DNA of 64,000 bases from Ralstonia insidiosa (GCF_008801405.1 NZ_VZPV01000001.1:434001-498000), one strand, 5' to 3'. Counted from the stretch's first letter, positions 26,722-36,869 are shown. The notes: generated by a model from the letters alone, not told the origin. Numbers and translations: made by a program.

Positions 26722-28188
26722 TTACAGACCCACGGCCTGCTTGATGAGGCCGAAGACCTCGGTGTTGTCCATCGTGCCGGTAAAGCGCTCGGCGCCCAGG
26801 CCGCGTGCGCCGATGAAGACATCGGTGCCGCCGTGCGTTTCGCCGCCCGGCGCGACTGGGATCACGGCTTCCTGGTGATAGGTCTTGTCGTACACAGCGG
26901 CGTCGGTCAGCGCGCCGCGCGTGGCCGGACGGTTCTCACCCGTGCCGAAGCCGATGATGGTGAACGGGTTGCCCGCCGTGTCGGTGGCGTTGTTGCCGTT
27001 CACGTAGCTCTTGAGCAGGCCCAGCACGCCGGGGTTGCTGTCGCTGGTCGGGCCGGTGCGCTTGGCATAGCCGTTGAGTACCAGCGTGTGGTCGTGGTCA
27101 GCCGTCACGACGATCAGCGTGTTCTTCAGGCCCGGGTCGATCGTGTTGAGCTTGTCGATCGCGCCGCGAATGGCCGAGTCGAACGCCACCGTGTCCTGCA
27201 GTGCCTTGCGGGCGGTGGTTTCGTGCAGTGCGTGGTCGATACGGCCGCCTTCCACCATCAGGAAGAAGCCCTTCTTCTTGGCGGCGAGCACGTCGATGGC
27301 CTTGTTGGTCATCTCGCCCAGGCTCGGCTCATCAGCCGGGTTGCGGTCCAGGTCGTACGACATGTGGCTGCTGGTGAACAGGCCCACGACCTTCTTGCTG
27401 CTGGCCGACAGCGCGTCGAACTGTGCACGCGTGCCGGCATAGCTGTAGCCGGCTTTCTGCAGGTCGACCGTGAGGTCGCGGCCGTCGGTGCGCACGCCGC
27501 CCTTGGTTTTGTCCGACAGGAAGTGCTTGCGGCCGCCGCCGAAGATCACGTCCACGCCGTCGCCCAGCGCAGCGTTGTAGCCTGCGCCGCCCGGCGTGAG
27601 TTGTGCGGCGATGGTGTTCTCACCGTCGCGGTGGCAGATGTGCGCGTACGTGGCGGCCGGCGTGGCGTGCGTGATGCGCGTGGTGGTGACCACGCCCGTG
27701 CCGTAGCCTGCGGCCTTCATCAGTTCGAGCAGCGTGGTGACGGGCTTGCCGTTGCCGCTCGGGCAGGTGCTGTCGGCACCCGACAGGTAGTCCTTGCCGC
27801 CCGCGTCATAGGCCATCGTGTCCGGCGACATGGAGATGACCTCGTTGTTCATCTTCACGCCGGTCATGTAGGCCGACATCGACGGCGCCGAGTCGGTCAC
27901 CTGCGCGTTGTTCGAGAAGGTGCGCACGAAGCCGGTTTCCGGCAGCGTGTCCATGGTCAGCTCGCCGTCTTCGCCCACCTTGTAGATGCGCGCGGCGGTC
28001 ATGGTGGTCAGGCCCATGCCGTCGCCCAGGAAGAACACGACGTTCTTGGTCGGTCCGGTGGACGGGGTGGTCGGCTTGCCATCAGGCTCGGCGCTGCCGG
28101 TGGTGGATGTGCCATCACTGCCGCATGCCGTCATGGCAATGGCGGCCGCCATGGCGGCGGCGTATTTCGTGAATTTATGGTTGTGCAT
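26722..28188 (-). CDS. Alkaline phosphatase (PhoA family), lipoprotein type
   Basis: 488 residues. The ATG at 28188 has AGGGAGCC upstream. The N-terminus carries a lipobox (AAAIAMTACGSDG) and a Ser/Thr/Pro linker before the catalytic domain, suggesting a membrane-anchored form. Active-site motifs match the downstream paralog: VVFFLGDGMG, VTDSAPSMSAYMTG, ITHATPAATYAH, EGGRIDHALHE, VTADHDHT and ETHGGTDV; again His replaces both the Asp153 and Lys328 equivalents. The pair arose by tandem duplication. A probable Pho box 99 nt upstream suggests induction under phosphate starvation. Confidence 0.93.
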   Translation of the reverse strand: MHNHKFTKYAAAMAAAIAMTACGSDGTSTTGSAEPDGKPTTPSTGPTKNVVFFLGDGMGLTTMTAARIYKVGEDGELTMDTLPETGFVRTFSNNAQVTDSAPSMSAYMTGVKMNNEVISMSPDTMAYDAGGKDYLSGADSTCPSGNGKPVTTLLELMKAAGYGTGVVTTTRITHATPAATYAHICHRDGENTIAAQLTPGGAGYNAALGDGVDVIFGGGRKHFLSDKTKGGVRTDGRDLTVDLQKAGYSYAGTRAQFDALSASSKKVVGLFTSSHMSYDLDRNPADEPSLGEMTNKAIDVLAAKKKGFFLMVEGGRIDHALHETTARKALQDTVAFDSAIRGAIDKLNTIDPGLKNTLIVVTADHDHTLVLNGYAKRTGPTSDSNPGVLGLLKSYVNGNNATDTAGNPFTIIGFGTGENRPATRGALTDAAVYDKTYHQEAVIPVAPGGETHGGTDVFIGARGLGAERFTGTMDNTEVFGLIKQAVGL

Positions 28189-28286
28189 CGTTGGCTCCCT
28201 GAACGATGCCCCGCACTCTGGTGCCCGCGTGTTGCAGGTCTGTGATGCGAGTGCGCCGCTTCCTAACCCGATCGCAAGGTTCAAAT

Positions 28287-28304
28287 ATGACAACGCATTG
28301 ACAC
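28287..28304 (-). promoter_or_regulatory. Probable Pho box (PhoB site)
   Basis: Read on the minus strand: GTGTCAA, 4 nt, TTGTCAT. These two 7-mers with 11-bp periodicity fit the CTGTCAT-N4-CTGTCAT PhoB consensus. It lies 99 nt upstream of the alkaline phosphatase start, and between it and the divergent ATPase gene. Confidence 0.55.
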
Positions 28305-28395
28305 CGCCAGATGGAGCGGGCTATGGCCTTGCGCTTGCCTGAGCGGTGGACCCATCACTCCACGCTACGATGCTTGCTATCGCTTGCACCTGCGT

Positions 28396-29151
28396 ATGCC
28401 CATGCTCACTCGCCAATTCGTCAGCCACGTCACGCTACGGCGCGACACCATCACCACCTTCGACGCCTATCCGTTCAACCTGCCCGCCGTGCGTGCGCTC
28501 GACACGCTGACGCTGCACCCGAAGATGACCTTCCTGGTGGGCGAGAACGGCTCGGGCAAATCGACCCTGATGGAAGCGATGGCCGTGGCGATGGGGTTCA
28601 ACGCCGAGGGCGGCTCGCGCAACTTCAACTTCAGCACGCACGCCTCGCACTCGGAGCTGCACAACCACCTGCGCATCGCCAAGGGCTTCCGCAAGCCGCG
28701 CACCGAGTTCTTCCTGCGCGCCGAGAGCTTCTTCAACGTGGCCACCAACATCCAGCGCATGGATGAGGAACCCGGCCCAGGTGGGAGCGTGATTGCATCC
28801 TACGGCGGCAAATCCCTGCACGCGCAATCGCACGGCGAGTCGTTCATGGCGCTACTGATGCATCGCTTTGGCGGCAATGGCCTGTATCTGCTCGACGAAC
28901 CTGAGGCCGCGCTTTCGCCGCAGCGGCAGTTGGCGGTGCTGGCGCGTATGCACGCGCTGGTGCGGCAGGAAAGCCAGTTCATTATCGCCACGCATTCGCC
29001 CATTCTGATGGCGTATCCCGACGCCTATATCTATCAGTGCGATGGTGACGGCCTCCGGCGTATTGCCTATGAGGAAACCGAGCACTTTCAGGTGACGCGG
29101 GATTTTCTGGCGCATCCGCAGCGGATGTTGAACATGCTGTTGGATCACTGA
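28396..29151 (+). CDS. Solitary AAA/ABC-like ATPase
   Basis: About 251 residues. Walker A is FLVGENGSGKSTLMEAMA (near residue 50), an ABC-like signature occurs at SHGESFMALL, Walker B is GLYLLDEPEAALSPQRQLAV, and the switch His is in FIIATHSPILMAYPDA. This is the SbcC/RecF/ABC-type fold of small AAA_21-like ATPases. There is no membrane domain or partner gene alongside. Starts at TTG 28384, ATG 28396 and ATG 28402 are possible; none has a clear ribosome binding site. It is divergent from the phosphatase pair; a link to phosphate control is possible but not shown. Confidence 0.8.
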   Translation: MPMLTRQFVSHVTLRRDTITTFDAYPFNLPAVRALDTLTLHPKMTFLVGENGSGKSTLMEAMAVAMGFNAEGGSRNFNFSTHASHSELHNHLRIAKGFRKPRTEFFLRAESFFNVATNIQRMDEEPGPGGSVIASYGGKSLHAQSHGESFMALLMHRFGGNGLYLLDEPEAALSPQRQLAVLARMHALVRQESQFIIATHSPILMAYPDAYIYQCDGDGLRRIAYEETEHFQVTRDFLAHPQRMLNMLLDH

Positions 29152-29285
29152 AGCGCGCATCTTCAATGATTGGCGTTTGTGTTGATTCAGTAACGTGGCG
29201 CCGATTTTGGCCGTGGATAATGCAGCCGAGGCCCGGCCACCCAATGCGCCGGCGGCGATTGAGCACCGCAATTGAACGCGAAGCG

Positions 29286-30050
29286 ATGAAACTGAACAGA
29301 ATGCGATGGATGTTGGCCAGCCTCATGGCGGCCTTGGGCGTGATGGTTGTCGCCGGATGCGCGCAACAACCCGTAGCGTTGGACAAGCGCGCGGATTCCG
29401 CGCAACTCGGCACGCAGTGGGGTGAAGGGATTGAATCGCGCCTGCAAACGGTGGATCTCCGGCGTGTGAGCAGCGAGCCGGTGACTCAGCACACGCTGTC
29501 GTACTCGGAGGCCAGCGGAGAGGGCCGGGCCGTCCGCGAAATCATGCTCGCCAAAGGCCGGATCGGATTGACCGTGCTTCGTGACGGGAACGAGCCCTGG
29601 TCGATTTACCTGGATGGCACGAACGCTCACCTGAAAGGGAAGAAGGGTGAGCGCTATGTGTTGCAGTATCAGAATTACTCGAAGCAGACCATCTACGAAA
29701 TCGTCGCCACGGTGGATGGCCTGGACGTGATGAACGGCCGGGCAGGCAGCATCCGAAACAATGGCTATGTTCTGAAGCCGGGTGAAACCCTGCAGGTGGA
29801 AGGATTCCGCAAGAGCCGGAAGGAAGTGGCAGCGTTCCGGTTTGCTGAGGTGGACGACGCCTACGCGGCCAACAGCAAGAACGGGGCGGCCAGCAATGTT
29901 GGTGTGATTGGTACCGCCGTGTTTGAGCTGTACGACCCTAACAAGAAGAACAAGCCGTCGCCAGCGGAAGGCCCGAATGCATTCCCGGGCGATGACAAAT
30001 CGGGCGACGATCATCGCTTTGCCGGCCCACCCGAGTACAGGAAAGGCTGA
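29286..30050 (+). CDS. Predicted lipoprotein of unknown function
   Basis: 254 residues. The ATG at 29286 starts a lipoprotein signal (RMRWMLASLMAALGVMVVAG) with the lipobox VAGC; ORF sequence before it has no signal character. The mature protein contains a domain with YLDGTNAHLKGKKGERYVLQ and a DGLDVMNGRAGSIRNNGYVL segment, and ends in a charged, Pro-rich tail. I do not recognise the family with certainty. It is a single gene with no operon partner. Confidence 0.75.
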   Translation: MKLNRMRWMLASLMAALGVMVVAGCAQQPVALDKRADSAQLGTQWGEGIESRLQTVDLRRVSSEPVTQHTLSYSEASGEGRAVREIMLAKGRIGLTVLRDGNEPWSIYLDGTNAHLKGKKGERYVLQYQNYSKQTIYEIVATVDGLDVMNGRAGSIRNNGYVLKPGETLQVEGFRKSRKEVAAFRFAEVDDAYAANSKNGAASNVGVIGTAVFELYDPNKKNKPSPAEGPNAFPGDDKSGDDHRFAGPPEYRKG

Positions 30051-30229
30051 TCGCCTCACGGGGCCGTCGTTGACGGCCAAGGTGGCGAAATCGCGACGCT
30101 GAAAGCGAGGCCGGCTCCGGGCGAAAGCCTTGACCGGCCTCGTTTTCATTTGCCGGTGGCCTCATGCATCACACGGCAAGCGCGTGTTGGCCTGCCGCAG
30201 CGGGAACGAATCCGCTACAATCCAGCCCA

Positions 30230-30308
30230 TTCCGAGGAGCGTTGCAACGGACGGGCCGAGTCTTCCAGACCCCCGCCGCCAGGCTCGGAAGTTCAAACGG
30301 CGCTCGCA
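30230..30308 (+). ncRNA. S-adenosylhomocysteine (SAH) riboswitch
   Basis: The sequence matches the SAH-riboswitch core: CCGAGGAGCGTTGCAACGG, then CCAGGCTCGG and AACGGCGCTCGC. CCGAG (30232-30236) pairs with CTCGG (30284-30288), and GAGCG (30237-30241) forms the pseudoknot with CGCTC (30301-30305). A -10 box TACAAT (30216-30221) lies just upstream. The class turns expression on when SAH is high, which fits ahcY as the target. Confidence 0.93.
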
Positions 30309-30424
30309 GTATCGTGGCTACACGATGGCGAGAACGCATCTATCCGGGGTCCAGCACATTGGCGCCCCGTCTCAGCAGTTATCTCTCCAGCGTGCGGTCA
30401 CCCAAATCTTGACGGAGTGATCCA

Positions 30425-31849
<1,425 letters not shown>

Positions 31850-31858
31850 GCTGTACCC

Positions 31859-31881
31859 GCCGGCGGCACCCCGCCGCCGGC
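31859..31881 (+). other. Intercistronic GC hairpin between ahcY and the holin-like gene
   Basis: Perfect stem GCCGGCGGC (31859-31867) with GCCGCCGGC (31873-31881) and no T run. It may lower downstream expression or protect the ahcY 3' end. Confidence 0.4.
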
Positions 31882-31901
31882 ATTCAACCCGAGGACTCCC
31901 C

Positions 31902-32249
31902 ATGAGACTGCTCGCCGTCTGGGTCATCAACGCGCTGGCGTTGCTGCTTGTCGCCTATCTGCTCAAAGGCATCCACGTCGCCGGCTTCACCTCCGCACTG
32001 ATCGCGGCGCTTGTGCTGGGTCTCGTCAATACGCTGATCCGTCCGATCCTGGTCATCCTCACCCTGCCGGTGACGATTCTCACGCTCGGGCTGTTCATCT
32101 TCATCATCAACGCGCTGCTGTTCATGTTTGTCGGCAACGTGCTGTCGGGCTTCCAGGTGGCCAGCTTTGGCTCGGCGCTGCTGGGCTCCGTGCTGTACAG
32201 CGTGATCTCGTGGCTGCTGTCCAGCTTGCTGCTGGGCGAGCGCCGTTAA
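31902..32249 (+). CDS. Holin-4 superfamily (DUF360-like) membrane protein
   Basis: 115 residues with about four hydrophobic segments, including LLAVWVINALALLLVAYLL, ILVILTLPVTILTLGLFIFI and LLFMFVGNVLSG. It fits the PF04020 family named after mycobacteriophage holins, although most bacterial members are chromosomal and no prophage is near. Here it sits between ahcY and metF, an arrangement that I recall from other Burkholderiales. Its role in the methyl cycle is unknown. It starts 53 nt after ahcY and is 10 nt before metF. Confidence 0.82.
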   Translation: MRLLAVWVINALALLLVAYLLKGIHVAGFTSALIAALVLGLVNTLIRPILVILTLPVTILTLGLFIFIINALLFMFVGNVLSGFQVASFGSALLGSVLYSVISWLLSSLLLGERR

Positions 32250-32259
32250 TGGGTCTTCC

Positions 32260-33090
32260 ATGAACGATCGTCAATTCAGTTTCGAATTCTTCCCGCCCAA
32301 GACGGCGGAAGGTGCCGAGAAGCTGCGCAACACGCGTGCACAGCTCTCGCCGCTCAAGCCGCGCTTCATTTCCGTGACCTTCGGCGCAGGCGGCACCACG
32401 CAGCAGGGCACGCTCGATGCCGTGGTGGAAATCCAGCGCGAAGGCATCGAGGCTGCGCCGCACCTGTCGTGTGTGGGCTCGTCGCGCGAGAGCATTCGCG
32501 CCATCCTCAACACGTATCGCGAGAACGGCATCCGCCGCATCGTCGCGCTGCGTGGCGACATGCCCTCGGGCATGGGTGAGATCGGTGAATTCCGCTATGC
32601 CAACGAGCTGGTCGAGTTCATCCGCCAGGAAACCGGCGACGCCTTCCACATCGAGGTCGCGGCGTATCCGGAGTACCACCCGCAGGCGCGTTCGCCCAAG
32701 CACGATCTGGACAACTTCGCCCGCAAGGTGAAGGCTGGCGCCAACTCCGCCATCACGCAGTACTTCTTCAATGCGGATGCGTACTTCCAGTTTGTTGCCG
32801 ACGCGCACAAGCTGGGCGTGGACGTGCCCATCGTGCCCGGCATCATGCCGATCACGAATTCGTCGCAGCTGATGCGCTTTTCCGAGATGTGCGGCGCTGA
32901 GATTCCGCGCTGGGTGGCCAAGCGTCTGGAGAGCTTTGGCGATGACCGCGAATCGATCCGCGCCTTTGGCCTGGATGTGGTGACGGCGCTGTGTGATCGT
33001 CTGCTGCAAGGCGGTGCGCCCGGCTTGCACTTCTACACGCTCAATGCAGCCGGTTCCACGCGCGCCATCTGGCAGCGCCTCGGTCTGTAA
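32260..33090 (+). CDS. metF: Methylenetetrahydrofolate reductase
   Basis: 276 residues, FAD TIM barrel reducing 5,10-methylene-THF to 5-methyl-THF for methionine synthase. Motifs: FSFEFFPPKTAEGAEKL with the catalytic Glu, FISVTFGAGGTTQQGTLDAV, AAPHLSCVGSSRESIRAIL, IVALRGDMPSGMGE, HIEVAAYPEYHPQARSP and ITQYFFNADAYF. Length matches the bacterial family. It is downstream of ahcY and the holin-like gene, spaced 10 nt, and likely shares the SAH-riboswitch transcript. Confidence 0.96.
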   Translation: MNDRQFSFEFFPPKTAEGAEKLRNTRAQLSPLKPRFISVTFGAGGTTQQGTLDAVVEIQREGIEAAPHLSCVGSSRESIRAILNTYRENGIRRIVALRGDMPSGMGEIGEFRYANELVEFIRQETGDAFHIEVAAYPEYHPQARSPKHDLDNFARKVKAGANSAITQYFFNADAYFQFVADAHKLGVDVPIVPGIMPITNSSQLMRFSEMCGAEIPRWVAKRLESFGDDRESIRAFGLDVVTALCDRLLQGGAPGLHFYTLNAAGSTRAIWQRLGL

Positions 33091-33126
33091 GCAAGCGACA
33101 GAAAAAGAGAAGACAAGGAGATCGTC

Positions 33127-33588
33127 ATGGCAGCCGCACCTGATCCGCTGGTCGCCTGGTTGCTTGACGAACTCCGACCGCTCGCCGCGCAGATCGGCGA
33201 GATCCGCGCCCGCCGGATGTTCGGCGGTGCGGCCCTGTATTACGACGACATTGTCTTCGCGCTGGTGATCGACAGCACCTGCTACCTGCGCGTGGATGAC
33301 GCCACGCGGGTGCGCTTTCTTGCGGAAAAGTCGGTGCCGTTCAGCTACGACCGTGAGGGTCGCACCATCAGCATGAAGGGGTACCTGAGCACGCCGGCCG
33401 ATGCGCTGGATGGTGGCCAGCCGCTGCGCGATTGGGTACGCCTGGCGATCGAAGCTGCGCTGCGCGAGGCGAATGCGAAAGCGGCCAAGCCGAAACGCGC
33501 CGCCACACAGACAACGGCGACCAAGAAGGCCGCCGTCAAGAAGGTCACTGCCAAGACCACCGCCGCTAAGAAGACAGCCAAGCGCTGA
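33127..33588 (+). CDS. TfoX N-terminal domain protein with basic tail
   Basis: 153 residues; AAGGAG sits upstream. Residues 10-105 are a TfoX_N domain (RARRMFGGAALYYDDIVFAL, then FSYDREGRTISMKGYLSTP), the family of Sxy/TfoX competence regulators. The Sxy helix-turn-helix half is absent. Residues 115-153 are a low-complexity Lys/Ala/Thr tail (KKAAVKKVTAKTTAAKKTAK) like histone H1-type DNA-binding tails. A role in DNA binding or condensation is plausible but not shown. It follows metF by 36 nt. Confidence 0.8.
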   Translation: MAAAPDPLVAWLLDELRPLAAQIGEIRARRMFGGAALYYDDIVFALVIDSTCYLRVDDATRVRFLAEKSVPFSYDREGRTISMKGYLSTPADALDGGQPLRDWVRLAIEAALREANAKAAKPKRAATQTTATKKAAVKKVTAKTTAAKKTAKR

Positions 33589-33594
33589 ACGCGC

Positions 33595-34209
33595 TCAATA
33601 CAGCGTCGTCTTCAACCGCTCGGGCAGTTCGCGGTCGTAGGCTTCCCCATCGAATGTGCCGCCGCTGATGTGCTGCAGGATCTTGCCTGCGGTGGGCAGC
33701 GCGGGTTTTGTCTCCTGCGCGCCGCGTTCCCACAGCTTGGAGCGCACCACCGCCTTCGAGCAGTGGAAGTACACCGACTGCACATTCACGATGATCACGC
33801 TGCGCGGCAGCTTGCCCTGCACGGCAGATGCGGCGAGCAACTCAGGATCGGTCGAGATGGTGGCCGTGCCGTTCACGCGCAGTGTTTCCCCCGCACCCGG
33901 CACGATAAAGAGCACCGACACGCGCCCGTCTTCCACGATGTTGCGCAGGTTGTCGATACGGTTGTTGCCGGGCCGATCGGGAATCACCAGTGTGCGTTCG
34001 TCGAGGATGCGCACAAAGCCCGGCGCGTCACCCTTGGGCGAGGCATCCGTGCCCTGCTCGCCCACCGACGACAGCACGATGAACGGCGAGGCCTCCACGA
34101 ACGCGCGGTAGTCCGCGTTCAGGTGGTCGATCTCTTTCAGGACGGAGCGCGGGTTCGGGGTGCCGTAGACGGTTTCGAGGTCGGCAACGGTCTTCAACGT
34201 ATGGGACAT
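33595..34209 (-). CDS. Pyridoxamine-5'-phosphate-oxidase-family FMN protein
   Basis: 204 residues. The start at 34209 has AGGAA upstream. Split-barrel flavin fold: ASPFIVLSSVGEQGTDASPK, then RTLVIPDRPGNNRIDNLRNI and VSVLFIVPGAGETLRVNG, the pattern of MSMEG_1061-type PPOX flavoproteins. A phosphate/FMN-binding segment reads HCSKAVVRSKLW. Substrate unknown; not the true PdxH. It is 19 nt downstream of the 5-formyl-THF cyclo-ligase gene and likely cotranscribed. Confidence 0.85.
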   Translation of the reverse strand: MSHTLKTVADLETVYGTPNPRSVLKEIDHLNADYRAFVEASPFIVLSSVGEQGTDASPKGDAPGFVRILDERTLVIPDRPGNNRIDNLRNIVEDGRVSVLFIVPGAGETLRVNGTATISTDPELLAASAVQGKLPRSVIIVNVQSVYFHCSKAVVRSKLWERGAQETKPALPTAGKILQHISGGTFDGEAYDRELPERLKTTLY

Positions 34210-34228
34210 AGGCGTTCCTGCGGGAGAG

Positions 34229-34843
34229 TTAAAAGACGCCACGCTCGGTGACGATGCAGTCGAGCGCGATGTCGTGCGATTGCGGTGCGATGGATTCCAC
34301 CCGGTTCACCTCGAACGCCACGCCAATGGTGTATGGACGGTGGCCAGCGGCGAGCAGCGCGGCGAGTGTGCGGTCGTAGAAGCCGCCACCGTAGCCGATG
34401 CGATAGCGTTGCGCATCAAAGCCCACACAAGGAATCAGCAAGGCATCGGGCGTTTCCATCTCACCCGAGCGGGGGATGGGGATGTTGTACGCGCCCGTCG
34501 CCATTTCACAATCGGGCGTCCAGCGCCGAAACTGCAGGGGCGAAAACTTGTCAGTCACCACGGGCAGCAGCGCGTGGCGCGTGGCATCCGCCGTCAGCCA
34601 GTGGCCCAGCACGGTCAACGCATCGAATTCGCCCTGCGTTGGCCAGTAGGCGGCCAGGCGTTTGATGGGCAGCGTGCTCAGCAGGTCAGCCAGGTGATGC
34701 GCCAGCGCGGCATCGTGGGCAACGCGGCCCGGCAGCGCGGCGCGCGCATCGAGCAGTATGGCGCGCAGCGTGCGGCGCGATTCGATGGGCGTGGTCGCGA
34801 TTGTCGGACGTGCCGGATCGTGCGGGTTCCCTAAGGCTGGCAT
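34229..34843 (-). CDS. 5-formyltetrahydrofolate cyclo-ligase
   Basis: 204 residues. Uses ATP to convert 5-formyl-THF to 5,10-methenyl-THF, clearing an inhibitory folate. The ATG at 34843 is in frame with SRRTLRAILLDARAALP (basic nucleotide-binding N-terminus). The signature near the C-terminus, CVGFDAQRYRIGYGGGFYDR, is diagnostic. The open frame extends far upstream antisense to slt; that part is rejected. It is divergent from slt with only 42 nt between starts. Confidence 0.94.
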   Translation of the reverse strand: MPALGNPHDPARPTIATTPIESRRTLRAILLDARAALPGRVAHDAALAHHLADLLSTLPIKRLAAYWPTQGEFDALTVLGHWLTADATRHALLPVVTDKFSPLQFRRWTPDCEMATGAYNIPIPRSGEMETPDALLIPCVGFDAQRYRIGYGGGFYDRTLAALLAAGHRPYTIGVAFEVNRVESIAPQSHDIALDCIVTERGVF

Positions 34844-34885
34844 GGGATAATCGACGGACCTAACAGTGATTGGATGGGGTAGGAG

Positions 34886-36847
34886 ATGGCATTGAAGGGC
34901 AAGGCAGTATATCGCGCAGTGGCGCTGGCTTTTGCAGGGGTGATCGGCATCGGCGCGGTGGGTCCGCTGAGTCCCGTTGGGGTGGCTGCACCGGCCAAGC
35001 GGCAGGCACCGCAAGGCATTCCGGCCAATCCGGACGACGCCTTCGTCGAGTTGCGCAACGCCGCACGCCGCAACGACGTGTCGCGCAGCTGGGAGCTGGC
35101 CGACAGCCTGTCCGATTACCCGATTCAGTCGTACGTGCAGTATTTCCGCATCAAGCCGCAGCTGTTTGACGCCAGCGGTTATGCACGCACGGATGCGCCG
35201 GAAGACGAGATCCGCCCGTTCCTGCAGCGCTACCAGGGCGACGCCATTGCCGACCGTTTGCGCAACGACTGGCTGCTCGTGCTCGGCAAGAAGCGCGACT
35301 GGGCCACCTTCGATGTCGAGTACCCGAAGTTTGTGCTCAAGGACGACACGCAGGTCGAGTGCTATGCCCTGCTGTCGCGCGCCATGAAAGGCCAGAACGT
35401 GGCTGCCGATGCGCGCAACACGCTGGCTGACCCGAAGGGCTATGGCGAAGGCTGCGTCGACCTGATCGGTTATCTGGCGCAGGCCAACCAGTTCACGCGG
35501 GCGGACGTGGCCTTTGCGGCGCGCCTGTCGCTGGAGCAGAACCTGGTGACGCAGGCGTCGCGCATTGCGGCGGTGCTGCCCGAGGGCGATCGCGTGGACA
35601 ACGACACACTGGCCAACGTCACCCGCATGGCGCGCAATGACCCGTCGCAGGCCACGGCGTATCTGATGGCGCAGAGCGGCGGCCTCTCGCGTGAAGAGCA
35701 AGGCGCGGGCTGGGGCGTGATCGGCCAGTACGCGGCCAAGAAGCAAACGCCGGATGCGCTCGATGCCTACCGTCGCCAACTGACGCTGGGCGGCGATGCG
35801 TGGCTGTCGGACGATTCGCAGGAATGGCGCGTACGCACCGCCCTGCGCGCGGGCGATTGGAAGATGGTGCGCCAGGCCATCGACAAGATGCGCCCCACCC
35901 TGCGCGATCGTGATCCGGCCTGGACGTACTGGTACGGCCGTGCGCTCAAGGCAGACAACCGTAACGACGACGCCAACAAGCAGTTCCAGTCGATCGCCGG
36001 GCAGTTCAACTTCTACGGCCAGTTGGCGCAGGAAGAACTCGGCCAGCGCATCACGGTGCCGCCAAAGACCACCGTCACCGATGCCGAGATCGACCCGATG
36101 GGCCGCAACCACCCGGGCTTCGGTCGCGCCAAGCGCCTGTATGACCTGAACCTGCGCTTTGAGGGCAACCGCGAGTGGAACTGGGAGCTGCGCAACATGA
36201 GCGACCGCGAGCTGATCGCCGCGGCGGAATACGGCCGCAAGCTCGGCCTGCTCGATCGCACCGTCAACTCGGCGGACAAGACCCGCGCCGAGCATGATTT
36301 CTCGCTGCGCTTCCCCACGCCGTTCCTCAACGTGGTGCAGCGCAACGCCGATGCCGTTGGTCTGGACATCGCCTGGGCCTATGGCCTGATCCGCCAGGAG
36401 TCGCGCTTCATCATGGATGCGCGCTCGTCGGTGGGCGCCTCGGGTCTGATGCAGGTGATGCCGGAAACCGCCAAGCGCGTGGCCAAGAAGATCGGCCTGC
36501 CGGGCTTCCGCCCCTCGCAGATGAGCGACATCGATACCAACGTGCTGCTGGGCACGAGCTACCTGTCGATGATCCTGACGGATCTGGATAGCTCGATGAC
36601 GCTGGCAACTGCCGGCTACAACGCCGGCCCTGGCCGCCCGAAGCGCTGGCGCTCGACGCTCACGCGCCCGGTGGAAGGCGCGATCTTCGCCGAGACGATT
36701 CCCTTCAACGAGACGCGCACGTATGTGAAGAACGTGCTGTCCAACGCCACGTACTACAGCGCGCTGATGACCGGCCGCCCGCAGTCCTTGAAGGACCGCC
36801 TGGGCAAAGTCGGGCCGGAGGCGGTGACACCGGACGACCTGCCGTAA
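34886..36847 (+). CDS. slt: Soluble lytic murein transglycosylase
   Basis: 653 residues. Signal peptide near residues 1-35 (ALAFAGVIGIGAVGPLSPVG), then a long alpha-superhelical U-domain (about 40-460), a linker and the C-terminal SLT catalytic domain (about 480-620). Catalytic Glu in WAYGLIRQESRFIMDARSSV; GASGLMQVMPETAKRVAKK and TAGYNAGPGRPKRW complete the lysozyme-like fold. It cleaves peptidoglycan to 1,6-anhydro products in the periplasm. AGGAG precedes the ATG. Confidence 0.94.
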   Translation: MALKGKAVYRAVALAFAGVIGIGAVGPLSPVGVAAPAKRQAPQGIPANPDDAFVELRNAARRNDVSRSWELADSLSDYPIQSYVQYFRIKPQLFDASGYARTDAPEDEIRPFLQRYQGDAIADRLRNDWLLVLGKKRDWATFDVEYPKFVLKDDTQVECYALLSRAMKGQNVAADARNTLADPKGYGEGCVDLIGYLAQANQFTRADVAFAARLSLEQNLVTQASRIAAVLPEGDRVDNDTLANVTRMARNDPSQATAYLMAQSGGLSREEQGAGWGVIGQYAAKKQTPDALDAYRRQLTLGGDAWLSDDSQEWRVRTALRAGDWKMVRQAIDKMRPTLRDRDPAWTYWYGRALKADNRNDDANKQFQSIAGQFNFYGQLAQEELGQRITVPPKTTVTDAEIDPMGRNHPGFGRAKRLYDLNLRFEGNREWNWELRNMSDRELIAAAEYGRKLGLLDRTVNSADKTRAEHDFSLRFPTPFLNVVQRNADAVGLDIAWAYGLIRQESRFIMDARSSVGASGLMQVMPETAKRVAKKIGLPGFRPSQMSDIDTNVLLGTSYLSMILTDLDSSMTLATAGYNAGPGRPKRWRSTLTRPVEGAIFAETIPFNETRTYVKNVLSNATYYSALMTGRPQSLKDRLGKVGPEAVTPDDLP

Positions 36848-36869
36848 GCGACGCAATCATCATCTGCAT

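Noticed and set aside
25268..28245. Plus-strand open frames of 536 and 470 codons
   Set aside because: Antisense to the two alkaline phosphatases; composition is Arg/Val/His-rich shadow type.
31902..32249. Prophage remnant suggested by the holin-like gene
   Set aside because: No other phage gene nearby; the family is widely chromosomal.
34844..36856. Upstream extension of the 5-formyl-THF cyclo-ligase frame by about 670 codons
   Set aside because: Antisense to slt; the real start at 34843 gives the normal family length.
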